Origin: Allodiplogaster sudhausi
Taxonomy: Eukaryota > Nematoda > Chromadorea > Rhabditida > Diplogasteridae
Length of the DNA stretch: 64,000 nt
NCBI GenBank assembly: GCA_945643635.1
Contig: CALZFC010000251.1
Coordinates: 117,501 to 181,500, forward strand
Direction: 5' to 3'
Below the pieces are notes generated by a model. The model had not been told where the DNA came from. It was given only the letters and a program-made list of their open reading frames with translations, and did not search any database. Made by a program: the position numbers and the translations under genes. Every line of letters begins with the position of its first letter. Position 1 is the first letter of the stretch. Of the stretch, positions 12,171-25,301 are shown piece after piece.

Positions 12171-13554
12171 TGGAGGAGATCTCCTTAACCTCCTCAAGTG
12201 TTCTAGAAGAGCATTGATTTCTCGTGTATACAAGAATGGGCAAGAAATGTCGAGTCGCTCCATTTTCTACGCTCTTTTGCAGCTTTGCTAATTGTGAGGG
12301 ATGCCCGCGAATTCGATCAAGATAAACATTCTCTGCACTTAAAGGAGCTGTCCATGGAGATTACAATGTTACTGAATTTTTTGTTAATACTATCCGGTCC
12401 AACTAGAAACATCATTAAGAAAAGTGAGAATGCGTCCTGAAGGGCCCTGAGGAGAAAAACCACATTTTCCCCACGCCGTACTGTAGAATTTAGGGAGTGA
12501 CGTCATCACCCTTGCCTATTTTGTGCACTCCCTCATTCTACCAGAAAGAAGGTGAAAACTAGGTGCGAAGCGGCAAGCCATGCTTGAGATTCGAGGGAAG
12601 AGAAGAGAGGCAGAGAGTTTTCTCTCTTCCTTCTCTGACTGTCTCTCTTTCTCTTTCTCTCTCTCTCTCTCTCTCTTTCGTTTTCTCTCTTCCTTTCTCT
12701 CACTCTCTCACTCTCTCTTGTTCTTTTTTTTCTTTCTCTCTCTCTCACTCACTCTTTCTCTCTCACGCTCTGTCTCTCTCTACCTCAATTCCTGTCACGA
12801 TCTAATATCGCCTTGCTAAATGGTCTTTTTATTATAGCTGATATTTTTTACATTAAATATTTGTGTTTGCCTTATTTTGTTTCTCTATCAAAAGTTTTTT
12901 TTACTTTTAGCTGATGAAGTGCTTTTACGAACTTTATTTTTCACTTCCCATTTTGCACCTGTGGTTTGCATGTTCGCCTGTGCTATGAAAGAAGTTGTGC
13001 AAAGAAAGCAATCCGCTTAATCTTCGTTTTGCATCTGAGTATATAGTTAGATATTTGATGTTAATAAAATTTAGAAGAAGTACATATTAATGACTTAATT
13101 GATTGTGACAGCAAGCTTCCAAACTTCTCTGTCTTTCCCCAAGTGTCTTCATCATTCACCTTCTCTAATTCTCTCCGTGCACCTTTCAGGAGGACATCTC
13201 TTCGACAAGTGTTGTTCTATCAGAGCAAGCAGAAGAAGCTCGAATAATGATTACTCGTGTTCAGGAACGGTCAAGTAATGAAAAATTAATAAATAAATGA
13301 AATGTCGCTCATACTCGACGCTCTTTTGCAGGTTTGCTGATGGATGCCCGTGAATTCGTTCCAGACAAAAAGTGTGGACTTGAAATAGACATAAAAATAA
13401 GGAATGGTGAGCAACCATGAAATGACGTAGCAAGAAAAGTCGTCAGAGAACAACGCATGTCTCATAAAAAATAACCTTTCTCTCTCACTCTCTCTCGCTC
13501 TCTCTCTCTCTATCTCTCACTCTCTCTCTGTCTCTGTCTCTGTCTCTGTCTCCC

Positions 13555-13708
13555 TCCAACTCTCATTGTTTTCTCTCTATCTTGGTCTCTCTACTCTCTC
13601 TCCCCTCTCTCTCTCTCTCTCTCTCTCTCGCTCTCTCTCTCTGTCTCTGTCTCTGTCTCTCTCCCACTCTCATTGTTTTCTCTCTATCTTGGTCTCTCTA
13701 CTCTCTCC

Positions 13709-13756
<48 letters not shown>

Positions 13757-13816
13757 GTCTCTGTCTCTCTCCAACTCTCATTGTTTTCTCTCTATCTTGA
13801 TCTCTCTACTCTCTCC

Positions 13817-13830
<14 letters not shown>
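13555..13830 (-). repeat. ~109 bp minisatellite, three copies
   Basis: CTCTCATTGTTTTCTCTC followed by TATCTTGG/ATCTCTC recurs at about 13560, 13669 and 13777, one copy more than in the mirror arm. Confidence 0.85.
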
Positions 13831-13873
<43 letters not shown>

Positions 13874-14688
13874 GCCCTCTCTTTCTCCTTCCCCATTTTT
13901 TTCTCTCTTTACTGTAGGTTTCTTAACTCCCTCTAAAATAACAGATCAGTACTGGAGAAAATGTCTTCTGTTGTGGCGAAACGTTCCCCAATCCTCCCAT
14001 GTGGTTTTCTATGCAGATTGTTAAATATAGTAAACTGCTAGACAGTCTTTTCTGAATCCTAATTGAACCTCTCTCTTACACCTGTGCCATGTTTCCTAAA
14101 TCGGCTTTGCTGCAGTGCGACTTGGTGATCTGGAACAAGACTTGATAGAGAAGCTCAAGTAACTCTGAAACTCTTCTCCTCCTTTTTGCATTGTCCGGAT
14201 TATGCACTGCACCACCCCCCCCCCCCCCCTCCCTCCTTTTTACTTTGTCCGCGTTGAAGAGAGCGAAATATTCGCTGTGGAAATGGTTAATCGCTGTGGC
14301 ACCTTCTTGAGCATAACATAAGTTCCTACCTACATCCAAAGACAGCAACAAAGCCTATCACGGCACTTCAAATCTGCATGTGAAATTTTCATGATATCGC
14401 TACCATCATCACTTCATTGGCATAGACCCTCCCTCCTGGAGTGACCCCCTCCTACCTGTCATAGACCCTTTCTCGAGAAGACCCCTCACTTATAATAGAT
14501 GATATTCGTGCACCACTTTCTTTCCCTACGTATTTTGATTGCATGCAAATTAAGTCCATCTATCCACGACGAACCCTCACGATGTCTGCCAATTGGGATG
14601 GCTATTTCTTGCCAACGCTGCCATTTATATCTTTCTTATTTATCTTTCGCTTTCTCTCACGTTTTCTCTCCCACCTCCAATCCATCAC

Positions 14689-14724
<36 letters not shown>

Positions 14725-15266
14725 ATTCTTCCTCTCTCTCTCTCTTCATTCTTCCTATCTCTCTCTCTCTCTCTCCTCTCATGACCTATATAGATTGCGA
14801 ATCAAATCTTCCCCAACCAGTAGCATCCCTGCAAGCATCTGAAGAAATAGCACCAATTCGTGCAGAGAGCATGACTAATGCTGAATAACCCCAAGACAAT
14901 CAATCTACTCTTCGTCTTCCTCGGCCACATATGCCCATGTTCTCTTCCTCATTTTGGTTTTTTTTCTATCACAAATTGCCCGGATTAAAATGACATCAGC
15001 TTTTCTGATTATACAGGAGCAATCGAGCAACTAAGATATTAAAATGAATCTCGTCTTCGGAAAGAAAGACAAAGAACATATGACATATAGAATGAGATGG
15101 TGAATCTACACGAAGAGCATAAGACTAAGAAGATGATAAGAGATAAAAAATTTGTTTTCTCTACTCTCTCTCTCTCTCCATCTCTCCCCTCTTTCTCTCT
15201 ATCACTCTCTTTTTCTTATTCTCTCTTCCTCCCTCATTCTCTCACTTCTCAATTCCTCTCTGGCAT

Positions 15267-15308
<42 letters not shown>

Positions 15309-15626
15309 TCTCTATCCATCCTTACTATTCCTCATCAGGCTCGGTTGCTTGGTATAAGAAATCAGTTTCTTCTCGAAGCAACTGCTTAGCTTTTTTGATA
15401 AAAAAATATAAATGACGCAAACTTTCTCCTATCTCTAGGCCATCACTGCTTCTCAGTGCATGACAGATGATGCCAGCTATAGAAGAGAGAGAGAGAGAGG
15501 GAAGAGAGAGAGAGAGAGAGAGAGGAGAAGAAAGAGACAGAGAAAGGAGAGAGAGCGAGAGAGAGAGAGGGAGAAGAAGGAGACAGAGGAGAGAGAGTGA
15601 GAACAGAGAGAAAGAGAGAGAGAGGG

Positions 15627-15728
15627 GGCGGTAGGGAAAGAGAGCGAGAGAGAGAGAGAGGGCGGTAGGGAAAGAGAGCGAGAGAGAGAGAGAGGGCGGT
15701 AGAGAAAGAGAGCGAGAGAGAGGTAGAG
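15627..15728 (+). repeat. 34 bp minisatellite, three copies
   Basis: GGCGGTAGGGAAAGAGAGCG plus GA repeats occurs at 15627, 15661 and (with one change) 15695, an exact 34-base period. Confidence 0.9.
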
Positions 15729-16301
15729 AAAAAGATAAGGAAGAAACCGTGATTGCTTCGGATTCGTAGACAATATTCATGAAAACGTATATGTTCAAAG
15801 TGCTCCTTACTTTCCTGTCTCTCCCTAGTCTCTCTCTCTATCTCTCTCTCTCTCTTTGCCTCTCTCTCTTCATTCTCCCTACCCTTTCTCTCTCTTCCTC
15901 CCTCCCCTTTTTGGCCTGAGAAATGAAGACGGTGTCCACCGATGCTTTCGTCTCTTGTTTTCGCATCGTCCTTCCAGCCGGTCTTCCTGTGTATCCGGCG
16001 ATTGGGCATCCATTCCCTTGCATAATGTGGAGGTATTTATGGATATGCATAGCTCGAGACTATCTGCTCCATATGCCAGCACAGAAATGCCACAACTTGA
16101 GAAGGCCTAGGAAAAATTGCATATTGTTAAATTGCGCAATCGCTATATTATTTAAAGCTGTTACTTGCACAGACATTCCTATGCTGACATTGACATTTCC
16201 ATAAAAAAAACTGTGTCCATTTACCTTGCCAACTATAGCTTGTGACCTTTATAGGTTTATAAATAGCATTCTTGCAAAGAGCTGTTTCAAAATGATGGTC
16301 T

Positions 16302-16304
16302 GCC

Positions 16305-16380
<76 letters not shown>

Positions 16381-16390
16381 CTCTCTCTTT
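16302..16390 (+). repeat. CT microsatellite
   Basis: Nearly pure (CT)n with occasional TT and GC interruptions. Confidence 0.95.
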
Positions 16391-16584
16391 TCTATATCTA
16401 TTCTCTTTCTCTTTCTGTATCTCTTTCTCACTCACTCTCTTCACCCTTTCTCTACCTTCGCTTACTACTACACACCTTTTGCAACATTTGCAACAAATGA
16501 TTTCACACACAGAGCTCTCTAGCCCGCTCAACGAGTTCCACTTACATGATTGCATCGGCCAAGTTGACTGTTTCCATCTCTATC

Positions 16585-16585
<1 letters not shown>

Positions 16586-16620
<35 letters not shown>

Positions 16621-16640
16621 TCTCTCTCTCCCTCTATCTT

Positions 16641-16678
<38 letters not shown>

Positions 16679-17224
16679 CTCTTTCTCTCTCTTTCTATCT
16701 CTTTCTCTCTCTTTCTCTCTCTCTTTCCCTCTCACTCTTTCTCTCTCGCTTTCTTTAACACTCTCTTTCTCTCGCACTCTCTGGCATTTCACCCTCTTGG
16801 ACCCATCCATTCTGAGAGGCATCCACGAACAATCTTTTTTTCTATCATCTATCATTGTGCTCTATCTCCCTTTCTCGCTCTTTCTCTTCCTCTCTGTCTC
16901 TCTCTCTCTCTCTGTCTCTCGCTCCCTCACTATCTCTCTCTCTTTTTCTCTTCCTCTGCCTCCCTCCCTCTCTGTCTTCTCAACATATATACGTCAGTCC
17001 TTCCATCATTCGCCATTCTTCATGGAGGGGGGGGGGGGGGTGGCGCTACGAACGTAGCCCGGGGACAGTGTGGGAGTGGGGGTGGGCGTAGTTCCGCCCC
17101 CCCCCCACAATCAGTGCTGCCATATTTCACACAATCTCTCTTTCTCTCTCTATCTTTCTCCCTCTCCACTTCTTTCTACGCTTTTCTTTCTCGGAGTGAG
17201 TCAACTTCTCTCTCTTTCTGTGTG

Positions 17225-17257
<33 letters not shown>

Positions 17258-17345
17258 CCCTCTTTCTCTCTCTCTCCCTCTTTCTCTCTCTCTCTCTCTT
17301 TCTTTCTCTCTCTTTCTCTCTCTCCCTATCTCTCTCTCTTTCTTG
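16586..17345 (+). repeat. Cluster of CT microsatellites with G-run and C-run
   Basis: Impure CT tracts at 16586-16760, 16880-16975 and 17130-17345. Between them, at 17025-17108, is a run of about 14 G, a G-rich segment and a run of about 11 C. These could pair with each other or form a quadruplex. Confidence 0.85.
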
Positions 17346-18199
17346 TGATTCGTGCCGTGTCTAATGCATGCAACTCTGTATCACATCTGCGTGATCCCAT
17401 CCTGTATTCGAAGTCTTGCAAGGGGCCATCATAGGGCACCAATGTGACCGAAACAGACGAGATCTATTCATTCTATAGCAGTCTAAGTTTAGTCTCAGTC
17501 ATTTCCCTCCCTCTCTCTCTCTCTCTCTCTGTGTGTGTTTCTATCTGTCTTTCACTCTCTATGTCTCTCTCTCTCTCTGTGTATCTCTCTCACTCGCTCT
17601 ATGTCAAATTCTCTCTTTTCTTTTCCAATCAGTTCTCTCTCAACCTCTTATTCATTTTAGTTTTGAATTTGTTTTCGCATACATGTACTTATCACTTATT
17701 TTATTAAACAATAATAAAATAAATCGACGAAATGAGATCTTTTGTTAAGATACAAAGGTCCTGGAATTGTTCCAACTAAAAAAAAGAGAAGAATTTCACG
17801 GTCTCTTTTTATCGACTTTTTGACACATTGCTGATATTTTTTAACGTGTGGTACACTATCTTTTGTAAAAAATAAAATGACACAGCAATACTCACTCTAC
17901 GTACATATATCCAATTATCTCCATTGTCATTTTTCTCATAACATACATAGTATATATGTACATATATACATATATTATGTATAGTTCTCTCTCTATCACT
18001 CTATGTATCTCGTTCTCGCGCTCTCTCTAGCTCTCGTTCTCTCTCTAGCTGTCTCCTCTCTTTTCCTTTTCTTCTTCTTTTACTCTCTTTCTTTCACCCT
18101 CTCTCTCTCTTTCTCTCTCTCTCACTATCTCATTGTCAGGACTTGTGCCGTTGTAAATTCGTATCTCTAATTTTCAGAAAACATTTTCAAAAAATCACT

Positions 18200-18560
18200 T
18201 ATAAACTTCGCCGGTGTTTCCCAGGAGTCTTCATCATTCTCCTTCTAATTCACTCCGTGCACCTTTCGGGAAGAGATCTCTTTAACCGCAAGTATTCTAG
18301 TAGAGTGAGGAAGGAGAAGCTCGTGGCATGAATACTCGTGTACTAGAATGGACAAGTATGCACCGATAAGTTATTCTCATTTCATTATATTCTCATTCTA
18401 CTCTCTTTTGCAGCTTTGTTGAGGGATGCCCACGAATTCGTTCGAGACAAAAAAAAGTGTATGGACTTAAAATGGACATGAAAATAGAGTAGAGAAACCA
18501 TTGGACATGACGTTGCAAGCAAAGTCGTCAGAGAATAACTCACGCATTCACCCTGTGTTC
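18200..18560 (-). repeat. Array unit at the outer edge of P2 (left)
   Basis: A complete module A in minus orientation, including CGTGCACCTTTCGGGA and TGACGTTGCAAGCAAAGTCG. The palindrome starts inside this unit, and sequence to the left of 18200 is unrelated to the unit. Confidence 0.75.
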
Positions 18561-18668
18561 TCATAACAACATGCCCTCTCTCTCTCTCTCACTCTCTATC
18601 TCTCTCTAACTCTTTCCTGCATTCTCTTTCTCTCGCTCTCTTCTCTCCCTTTCTTCTATATCTCTCTC

Positions 18669-18707
<39 letters not shown>

Positions 18708-20008
18708 CTTGCTCTCTCTCCTCTCACTCTCTCTCTTTCTCTCTCTTATTCCTCGCTCCCTCTCATCTCGAAAGCCCCTCTCAACTCTCACTGTTCACTC
18801 TACTCTTTTTCTCTCACCTTAACTCTCTCTCTAAAGTATCAGATCATAACTGGAAAAAAATATTTCTCGACTAGTCCTCCCATGTGATTTTCCATGCAAA
18901 TCGGAGCTTCGAAGCACCTTATAATATGTTGCAAGTCGCTAAACGCTTGTTTCCCGGAAGGTGCCGACTTCTGCTTCCTCGGAACTGGGAACACGTTTCC
19001 TGAAGGAACAGTATTCCGCTCCCAGCTCCTAGCAGATTCCAGAGGATTCTGAAAGAGGCCGCCATCTTCTGCGTCCGAATTGCACCCCCGGTCTAGACGA
19101 ACTTTCCAGAAGAAGGGTTCTGCCTCGAGACATGAAGATTGTTTATTCGCTTTGCACGCGAACGAACTGGCTTTTAAGTTAATATTATATCATCACTAGC
19201 AGCGGAAGTACTATTTCTATTCTTGAAGCTATTTGCATATTATCCATCTTCAATCCTTCATCTTCAACCAATCCTCGGCGTAAAATGCATTTCTGTGTCT
19301 TGTGTCGCCAATTTCGTCAATTGCGAGTTTCCTACGCAGTCAACGACTTTTACGACTTTGCATTATCACATAATACGGTAGCACTAAAAACATTGCTGCC
19401 AAGATACACATTTACACAATGCTCTCAAACATTCACACGTAAACCGAGATGCTAAACACATAAAAAGGATAAGGGACAATAATGGACAGATAGATTGAGA
19501 GAGAAAGAGAGAGACTGAGATGTGAGAACGAGGTCGAGAGAGATCGCGAGATCCAGAGACTGAGAGAGGGCAGCCGAGAGAGTGGGGGAGGGAGCACTGA
19601 ATCCGGACTCCTGCTTTATCTTGCTATGCAAACGAATGAATGAAGGTGCTTTGGGAAGAAGGGATTAATTTCACTGCATGTGTTATCTATTCTTTATTCT
19701 CTCTCTCCCCCTCTCTTTGAGATTTGTTGTGTAGATGAAAAAGTAGCTATCGCTTTTTGATTTGCGCATCAACAGACATTAATGTATGGAGGGTATTATG
19801 AATGAAAGGGGGAATAGGGATATGCTTACGAAAATAGGGTAGATGAGGGATAGATGAATTGCGGAATATGGGATTCGGGATTCTATACCCCCCACTATAT
19901 CATGCAAATGGGTGAGTGGTGGGGGGGGGGGCGGTTGATTACATTGACGGTATTTTGGTAGAGGAGGACGGATGGATACATGGGCCGTATACGGCCCCCC
20001 ATCCATCC

Positions 20009-20799
20009 CTAGATCAAGCTAGACGAGGGCGACGTGCCGACGAAGCGGATATTCGGCTCAAGACGCCGCCAGCGCGTCATGAGCGCGCGGAACGGAGAGG
20101 CGCGAAGGCCGAACACGCCCGAGGAGGAGGAGTCGAGGAAGCGAGAGACGTACTGGCGCGAGAGGTACTGCTCGAGTGGGGCCATCGGCACCGCCTCGCC
20201 TGACGATGGAGACAGCACTACTGAAAATTAATTTGAATAGTTAATTATTGATTTTATCAAAAATAATTGAACAATTTTTGTCCTAGAGGTATTTTTTTTG
20301 TTTTTGATCAACACTTATTCAGTAATTTTTGGTCTAAAATTATCAGTTGATTGTTGTCCCAAATTTGTCTATTGATTTCTGATCAACAATTATAGCTTTA
20401 TCGCATGAATCAAAAGCATGGATTTGTCAACAGCTTCTACCAGAAGAGCAACGGCTTCCGTGGATGTTGAAGTCTTTCTTGCAATAACTGCATCCATAGA
20501 TAAAATATTTGACAGTTTTTATTGTTTTGTTTTGGAATCCCATGACTTGATTGTCCAAGCCAAGCAGTCACACTAATTTATTCACCATCAGGTTTTTTAT
20601 GCCCTTCTTTTCATATACATACATAGACCCTACTAGACTCTTATCAAATGAATTGAAATTCAAAAGTTGAAACACGAATATTTGGTTTTGTTTTCTTTCT
20701 CTCTCCTCTCTCTCTCTCTCTTCTCTCCCATAAGCCCACAACTCATCCCCCCCCCTTACCTGTAACGATGGCGATGAGAAGTGCGAGTGTTCGGTGCAT
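20009..20799 (-). CDS. Novel small secreted protein precursor (left mirror copy)
   Basis: Exon 1 is 20760-20799 and exon 2 is 20009-20220 on the minus strand, with the same splice sites and the same 83-residue product as the copy at 35875-36668. The two coding sequences appear identical while the intron differs by a few bases (539 against 542 bp). Upstream, this copy has about 60 bases (20880-20940) that the right copy lacks, so the two promoters may differ. Confidence 0.6.
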
Positions 20800-21140
20800 C
20801 AGAGGAGAGTGAAGAGAGAAGCAACGAGAGAAGGGATGAAGCCCCGCGGGCTGGTGAGAGAGAGGATGCCGCGTAGGCGGAGATTATTACCCGGAAAGGA
20901 AACTGGGTGAGCAATAGGGCACAGAAAGAGGGAGGAAGAGGGCCACGAAGTAGGATAAGGTCTTAATCTTAATATGTACTACATTTCACAATGAAATACG
21001 TATTTATTTATTTTATTTTTCACTACTAAATTTCTCACAACCACGTCTCACTTCGGTGTTCGTAAATAGAGTAAAGTAAGGGCAAAGCGTTAAAAGTTCC
21101 GCGCACTACTTTCTTTTCTCGTAAAAACAAAATGCAAAGA

Positions 21141-21665
21141 TTACGAGAAGGATGAAAAAGAAGCTAAAGTTGTTAAAGCGAGAAAAATATTAAATGTCCG
21201 ATTGTTAGAGGCGGACAGGCGAGCAAATGCACAGAGATCATGGAGAAGACTCAGGGGCGGAATCAAGTAATAAAGGTCGCCTCGATGAAGAGCGAATCTC
21301 GCTGCTGTGAGATTAAGGCAAGGATCAAAGAATTCTCCTTGATGCACGCCACGAGGAGCGATATGCTTGATTACTGTAAATAAAGACGTAATTTGTTTGG
21401 CCTTAGAGGAAGACCAAGCACGGAATGATTCTACAGTACCAGAACATATAAACTTGATATTCGCGTTCCTCTCACCATATAACCAACCCTCTTGTGGTGA
21501 GTTTGAGGGAAAAATTTGTGCCGTCGTTTTGGGGCAGGAATCGTCGAATATGTAGGTTATTGTGGATTTGCAAGCATTGGCGAAGTCAACACCGAATTCC
21601 CTTATTTTATAGACATATGTAAGTAGAAAAGTTATTTTTAACACCACTTCTAAGTGTACACGCAT
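21141..21665 (-). CDS. Unrecognised 174-codon ORF (left mirror copy)
   Basis: Mirror of 35072-35596 with the same predicted product. The diverged partner segment lies at about 22335-22445 on the same strand. Function unknown; may not be coding. Confidence 0.3.
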   Translation of the reverse strand: MRVHLEVVLKITFLLTYVYKIREFGVDFANACKSTITYIFDDSCPKTTAQIFPSNSPQEGWLYGERNANIKFICSGTVESFRAWSSSKAKQITSLFTVIKHIAPRGVHQGEFFDPCLNLTAARFALHRGDLYYLIPPLSLLHDLCAFARLSASNNRTFNIFLALTTLASFSSFS

Positions 21666-22559
21666 TCTCCTCTCATCGGAACATTTTTTTTATTTATGTA
21701 ATTCGCTAATTTTGAATATGCAAAGCTGCAGCAAAAACATTCGAATCGAATTTGGTTTAAACCTGCGACGTTCAAAAATTGTAAGCGAGCTCGCAACCGA
21801 TGACAATGACAAAGCCAATAAATTCCAAGATTTTATGCTAATTTTAAAATTCAATATAAAATCGCCTGGGGCAATTTAGGGAAAAATTAAAATTGGCTAT
21901 CATAATTTCTCTACTTGGACAATCGATCCAGGCAAGTGAGATCAAAATCTTCCAGCTTATCTTTAGATGGTTCCTTTCAGTAAGAGTCTACAATTACGAC
22001 AACGATCGAAACGTTGTGGCGCAGTGATGGTAAGGTTATGAAATTTTGAATTCACTTTAAATCATCGGCTGCTGAAATTGATCACTGACCAGCACTTTCT
22101 ATTTTTTTTTCGTTTGCAGTTTTTTTTTAAAGATGTTAATAGAATAGACCTCATACTAGCAAGATTTTTGCTCTCATCTTCTCATATTAAATGTCTAATG
22201 AAGAGTGCTTTCAAAATTTCTCGAAATACGCGCATCCTAGATCAGGGAACATTCGCTTACGATTTCGTCGCGTGCGACATCTTCTTTCAAATTTTACCGT
22301 ATACCTACCGGAACTTTAGGAAATGACTTCAGAATATAAAAAAATAACCTTGATATTCGCGTTGCTATTGCCAAGTAAATCCCCTTGTTGTGATTTTGAA
22401 GGAAAAATTTTTTTTCTCGACAGTTTGGGGCAGGACTCATACAGACGTTTAATGTATGTAAGTTTATCGCGCATATTCAAAAGCTATTTTTTTGCACTTT
22501 CCATATTCTTTAAGACAATGAGTTGCCCTGGGGCCGAGGGCAGGGTCTGTTCACCCTAG

Positions 22560-24150
22560 TCTAGAACATGCCTTGCTCACCACAGGCGCGTTCCGCGACG
22601 AGATAAGAAGGGTTTGCTATAATAAAACAAAAGGAGGAGAGAGTTCCACGGGCTCTATCTGATCTTTACAAAAAAAGTGAAGGTATTACGTACATACACA
22701 CATATTTCAACTTGACGAAAAAGGCGATAATTAGGAGGATCAACTTTTTGACATTCACAAAAATAGGGATTCCACACTACACTTGCGTCTGAACGGCCAT
22801 AAAAGGTGATAAAAGTAGCATTGAAATCTTTATTGGAAATGGTGATTCACTGACGGAGAGAAAAAGAGGCGATTAGACAAGAGATTGAACGAATAGAGGA
22901 AGGTAAGAGATTAGACAAATATTATATATTTATTTATCATACATGAAATAAGATACTATTTCAATGTAGCTCGCAAAGAAAGAGACAAAGACGTTTGAAG
23001 GTCATTGAACAAGAGATCGACGAAGAAGACTTGTTTCTTTTTGTATTTTGAAACAAGACTTTTCTTTGTCGGAGAGAAACTTTACGACGAGATACATTTA
23101 CAAAGGCATTTGAAGAAAGTATTATGTAAACATTCTTTCAAGATCGTATGAGAAATCAAAAGTGAAAAAAACCATCTGGCAGATTTAAAGCACTTTTTTC
23201 CAAATAGCACAGGGTGAGCATTTTGAAGTAACTGGCGGTTTTACCTGTCGCCATGCAGTCATTTAATCTGCTCACAAAAGGCAATCGATTTTCGAGTAGA
23301 TTTGTTAGATTTGTATAAATCATGGTAAACATCCTGTGTGGCAAAAAGTAAAAAAAAATTCACGTAGTATCAGCTCTTTTACTCCTGTTAACTTGAACAT
23401 TGTTCAGGAACTGTGACATGATAATAAATTGTGCAATTGACAGAATTTGGGTGGAAAACTCAAGTTCGAGAGTTTCAAAAGGATCACAGAGTTGTCAGAT
23501 AGCAGAAGGATGTTTAAATTTCCAAGATAATTTTATTATCGTTTTGTAAGATCTCGTGCTTTTATCTGAATATCTCTTGCATTTTCTACCTATTCGTTCG
23601 TCCCAATTACTGTCTTTTCTGAATCCTAATTGAACCTCCCTCTTATACCGGTGCCATGTTACCTAAATCGGCTTTGCCGCAGTGCGACTTGGCGATCTGG
23701 AACAAGACTTGCTAGAAAAACTCAAGCATCTCGGAGCAACGCTTCTCCTCCTTTTTACCCTTTCCAAGATATGCACCCAACCCTCCCTCCTTTTTACCTT
23801 GTCTCCGTTGAAAAGTGCGTTGTAATCGCTGTGCAAATAGTTGTGCACTTAAAATGTGCAGAAAAATAGGGCAGAAATATTTTGTGCAAACGGGTGTTGA
23901 AATGACGTGCAAGCAGATTGAATCGTCTGCAGCACATAAGGTAACTATGTTTGCATGGGTGATCTCTCTCTCTCTCTCACTTTCTCTCTCTCTCTCGCAT
24001 GTTTTTTCTCTTCCATTCTCTCTCTCGCTCTCTCTTTTTCTCTCTCTCTTTCTATCTATTCTAGAAGGTCAGCTCACCTTCTGGAGCTGAACAGAGACGC
24101 GTCCAAGGACATCATCAACGTCCAAAAACGTCCAAGAACATCATCAACGT
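22560..24150. other. P2 left arm, stretch without a recognised gene
   Basis: Mostly AT-rich unique sequence to about 23600. Then comes an array-type module (about 23605-23720, containing TCTGAATCCTAATTGAACCT) and a CT tract at about 23962-24055. Mirrored at about 32600-34180. Short ORFs only. Confidence 0.5.
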
Positions 24151-24348
24151 AATGACATTGCAAGCAAAGTCGTCAGAGAACAACTTACGCATTCACTCTA
24201 CGCTCTCCTAACAATAAATTCTCTCTAATCTCTCTCTCCTACTCTGTCTCCTTCTCTCTCTCTCTCTCCCCTCTTTGCGCTCTCATTCCTCGCACCCTTT
24301 CATCACTCTCGCGCTCTCAACTCTAGCTGTTATCTCTCTACTCTCATT

Positions 24349-24383
<35 letters not shown>

Positions 24384-24469
24384 CTCTTACATGCTTCATA
24401 TTCTCAACATATTTAATGAAATTTCCTTCTCTTTCTTGTTCCGTATCACATGGTATTTCTGTTTTTCTC

Positions 24470-24511
<42 letters not shown>

Positions 24512-24838
24512 CTCAATTCGTGTCATCATCTAATTTCGACTTTTTAAATGGTTAATTTAATTAAAGCTGATATTTTCCATATTAAATTTTTTTTTGACTT
24601 ATTTTTTTACCGTTGCTGATGAATTGTTTTTCTTTAGTATGAAAGAAATTGTGTAATGTATGAAGCCCGTTTACCATACTCCTCCGAAATCTCTGAATCT
24701 AGATTTTTTATATGAATACTTTGATTGTTAGAAGACGTATTACATAATATAATTGAATTCTAGCTTTTAAACTTTGCCAGTGTTTCCCAGTAGTCGTCAT
24801 CATTCTCCTTCTAATTCTCTCTGTGCACCATTCGGGAG

Positions 24839-25283
24839 TGTAAGTGATCGAATGTATGTACATACATATGTATATCTCTTTCCTTAGTCCGTTTGTTCTT
24901 GTTGACTAACGCCTTGCTACATATCCTCTTTGTAGTTTCTAGTTGTTAAGCCCCGCCCCTTTATCTCGCCTGTACGCTACATATCCTCTTTGTAGTTTCT
25001 AGTTGTTAAGCCCCGCCCCTTTATCTCGCCTGTACTTAATCCCTCGGAGCTATGTGTTCATGGGGGATTTGCCTGGACCCGGAGGGGACCCGCACTATGC
25101 CGGTCTCCGCTGCCCTCTCGTCCCAAGTCGCCGTCTCCTCTTCTCTCCCCTCTCCCTCTCTCTCTCTATTCGTCTCGACCCAATAAAGAATCTTCTCTGA
25201 ATCCTGCCTGTGCGACCTACGCTGAAGAATGAATCTGGAGAGAGCAACCGGGGTACGGAGCTAAGAATGGCCCGTACTCTTAC
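24839..25283 (+). mobile_element. LTR-like block, P2 left copy (5' LTR type) with 60 bp internal duplication
   Basis: Begins TGTAAG directly after ...CGGGAG, the first half of an array unit, and ends CTTAC. A 60 bp segment is present twice in tandem (about 24917-24976 and 24977-25036). The mirror copy at 31519-31903 has it once, so the duplication arose after the arms formed. CCAATAAAG at about 25180 provides the polyadenylation signal. Confidence 0.75.
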
Positions 25284-25301
25284 TGGTAGCACTGCGAGTG
25301 G
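25284..25301 (+). promoter_or_regulatory. Possible primer-binding site
   Basis: TGGTAGCACTGCGAGTGG follows the LTR-like end directly. A TGG at this position is the usual start of a retrotransposon primer-binding site, complementary to a tRNA 3' end (CCA). Mirror copy at about 31501-31518. I could not assign the tRNA. Confidence 0.45.

Larger units (their letters stand above)
9016..15480 (-). repeat. Palindrome P1, right arm
   Basis: Reverse complement of the left arm. The match runs from the inner edge near 9016 out to the sequence mirrored at 34-60, ending near 15480 where GA repeats begin. Differences from the left arm include a shorter C-run (about 16 against 31 G in the left arm), three rather than two copies of a ~109 bp minisatellite (13555-13830), and the missing ~10 bases near 9040. 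High identity in unique-looking stretches implies a recent duplication or ongoing gene conversion. Confidence 0.93.
15481..18199. other. Junction segment between P1 and P2
   Basis: Mostly GA repeats (15481-15730), then CT repeats (15820-17600), then AT-rich sequence (17640-18000) with a short run of TATATGTA-type repeats near 17940-17975. A more unique stretch at about 15918-16290 has no recognisable gene. Long Ser/Leu or Arg/Glu ORFs here are microsatellite translations. If P1 and P2 came from one locus, this segment joins the far ends of the duplicated locus. Confidence 0.6.
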
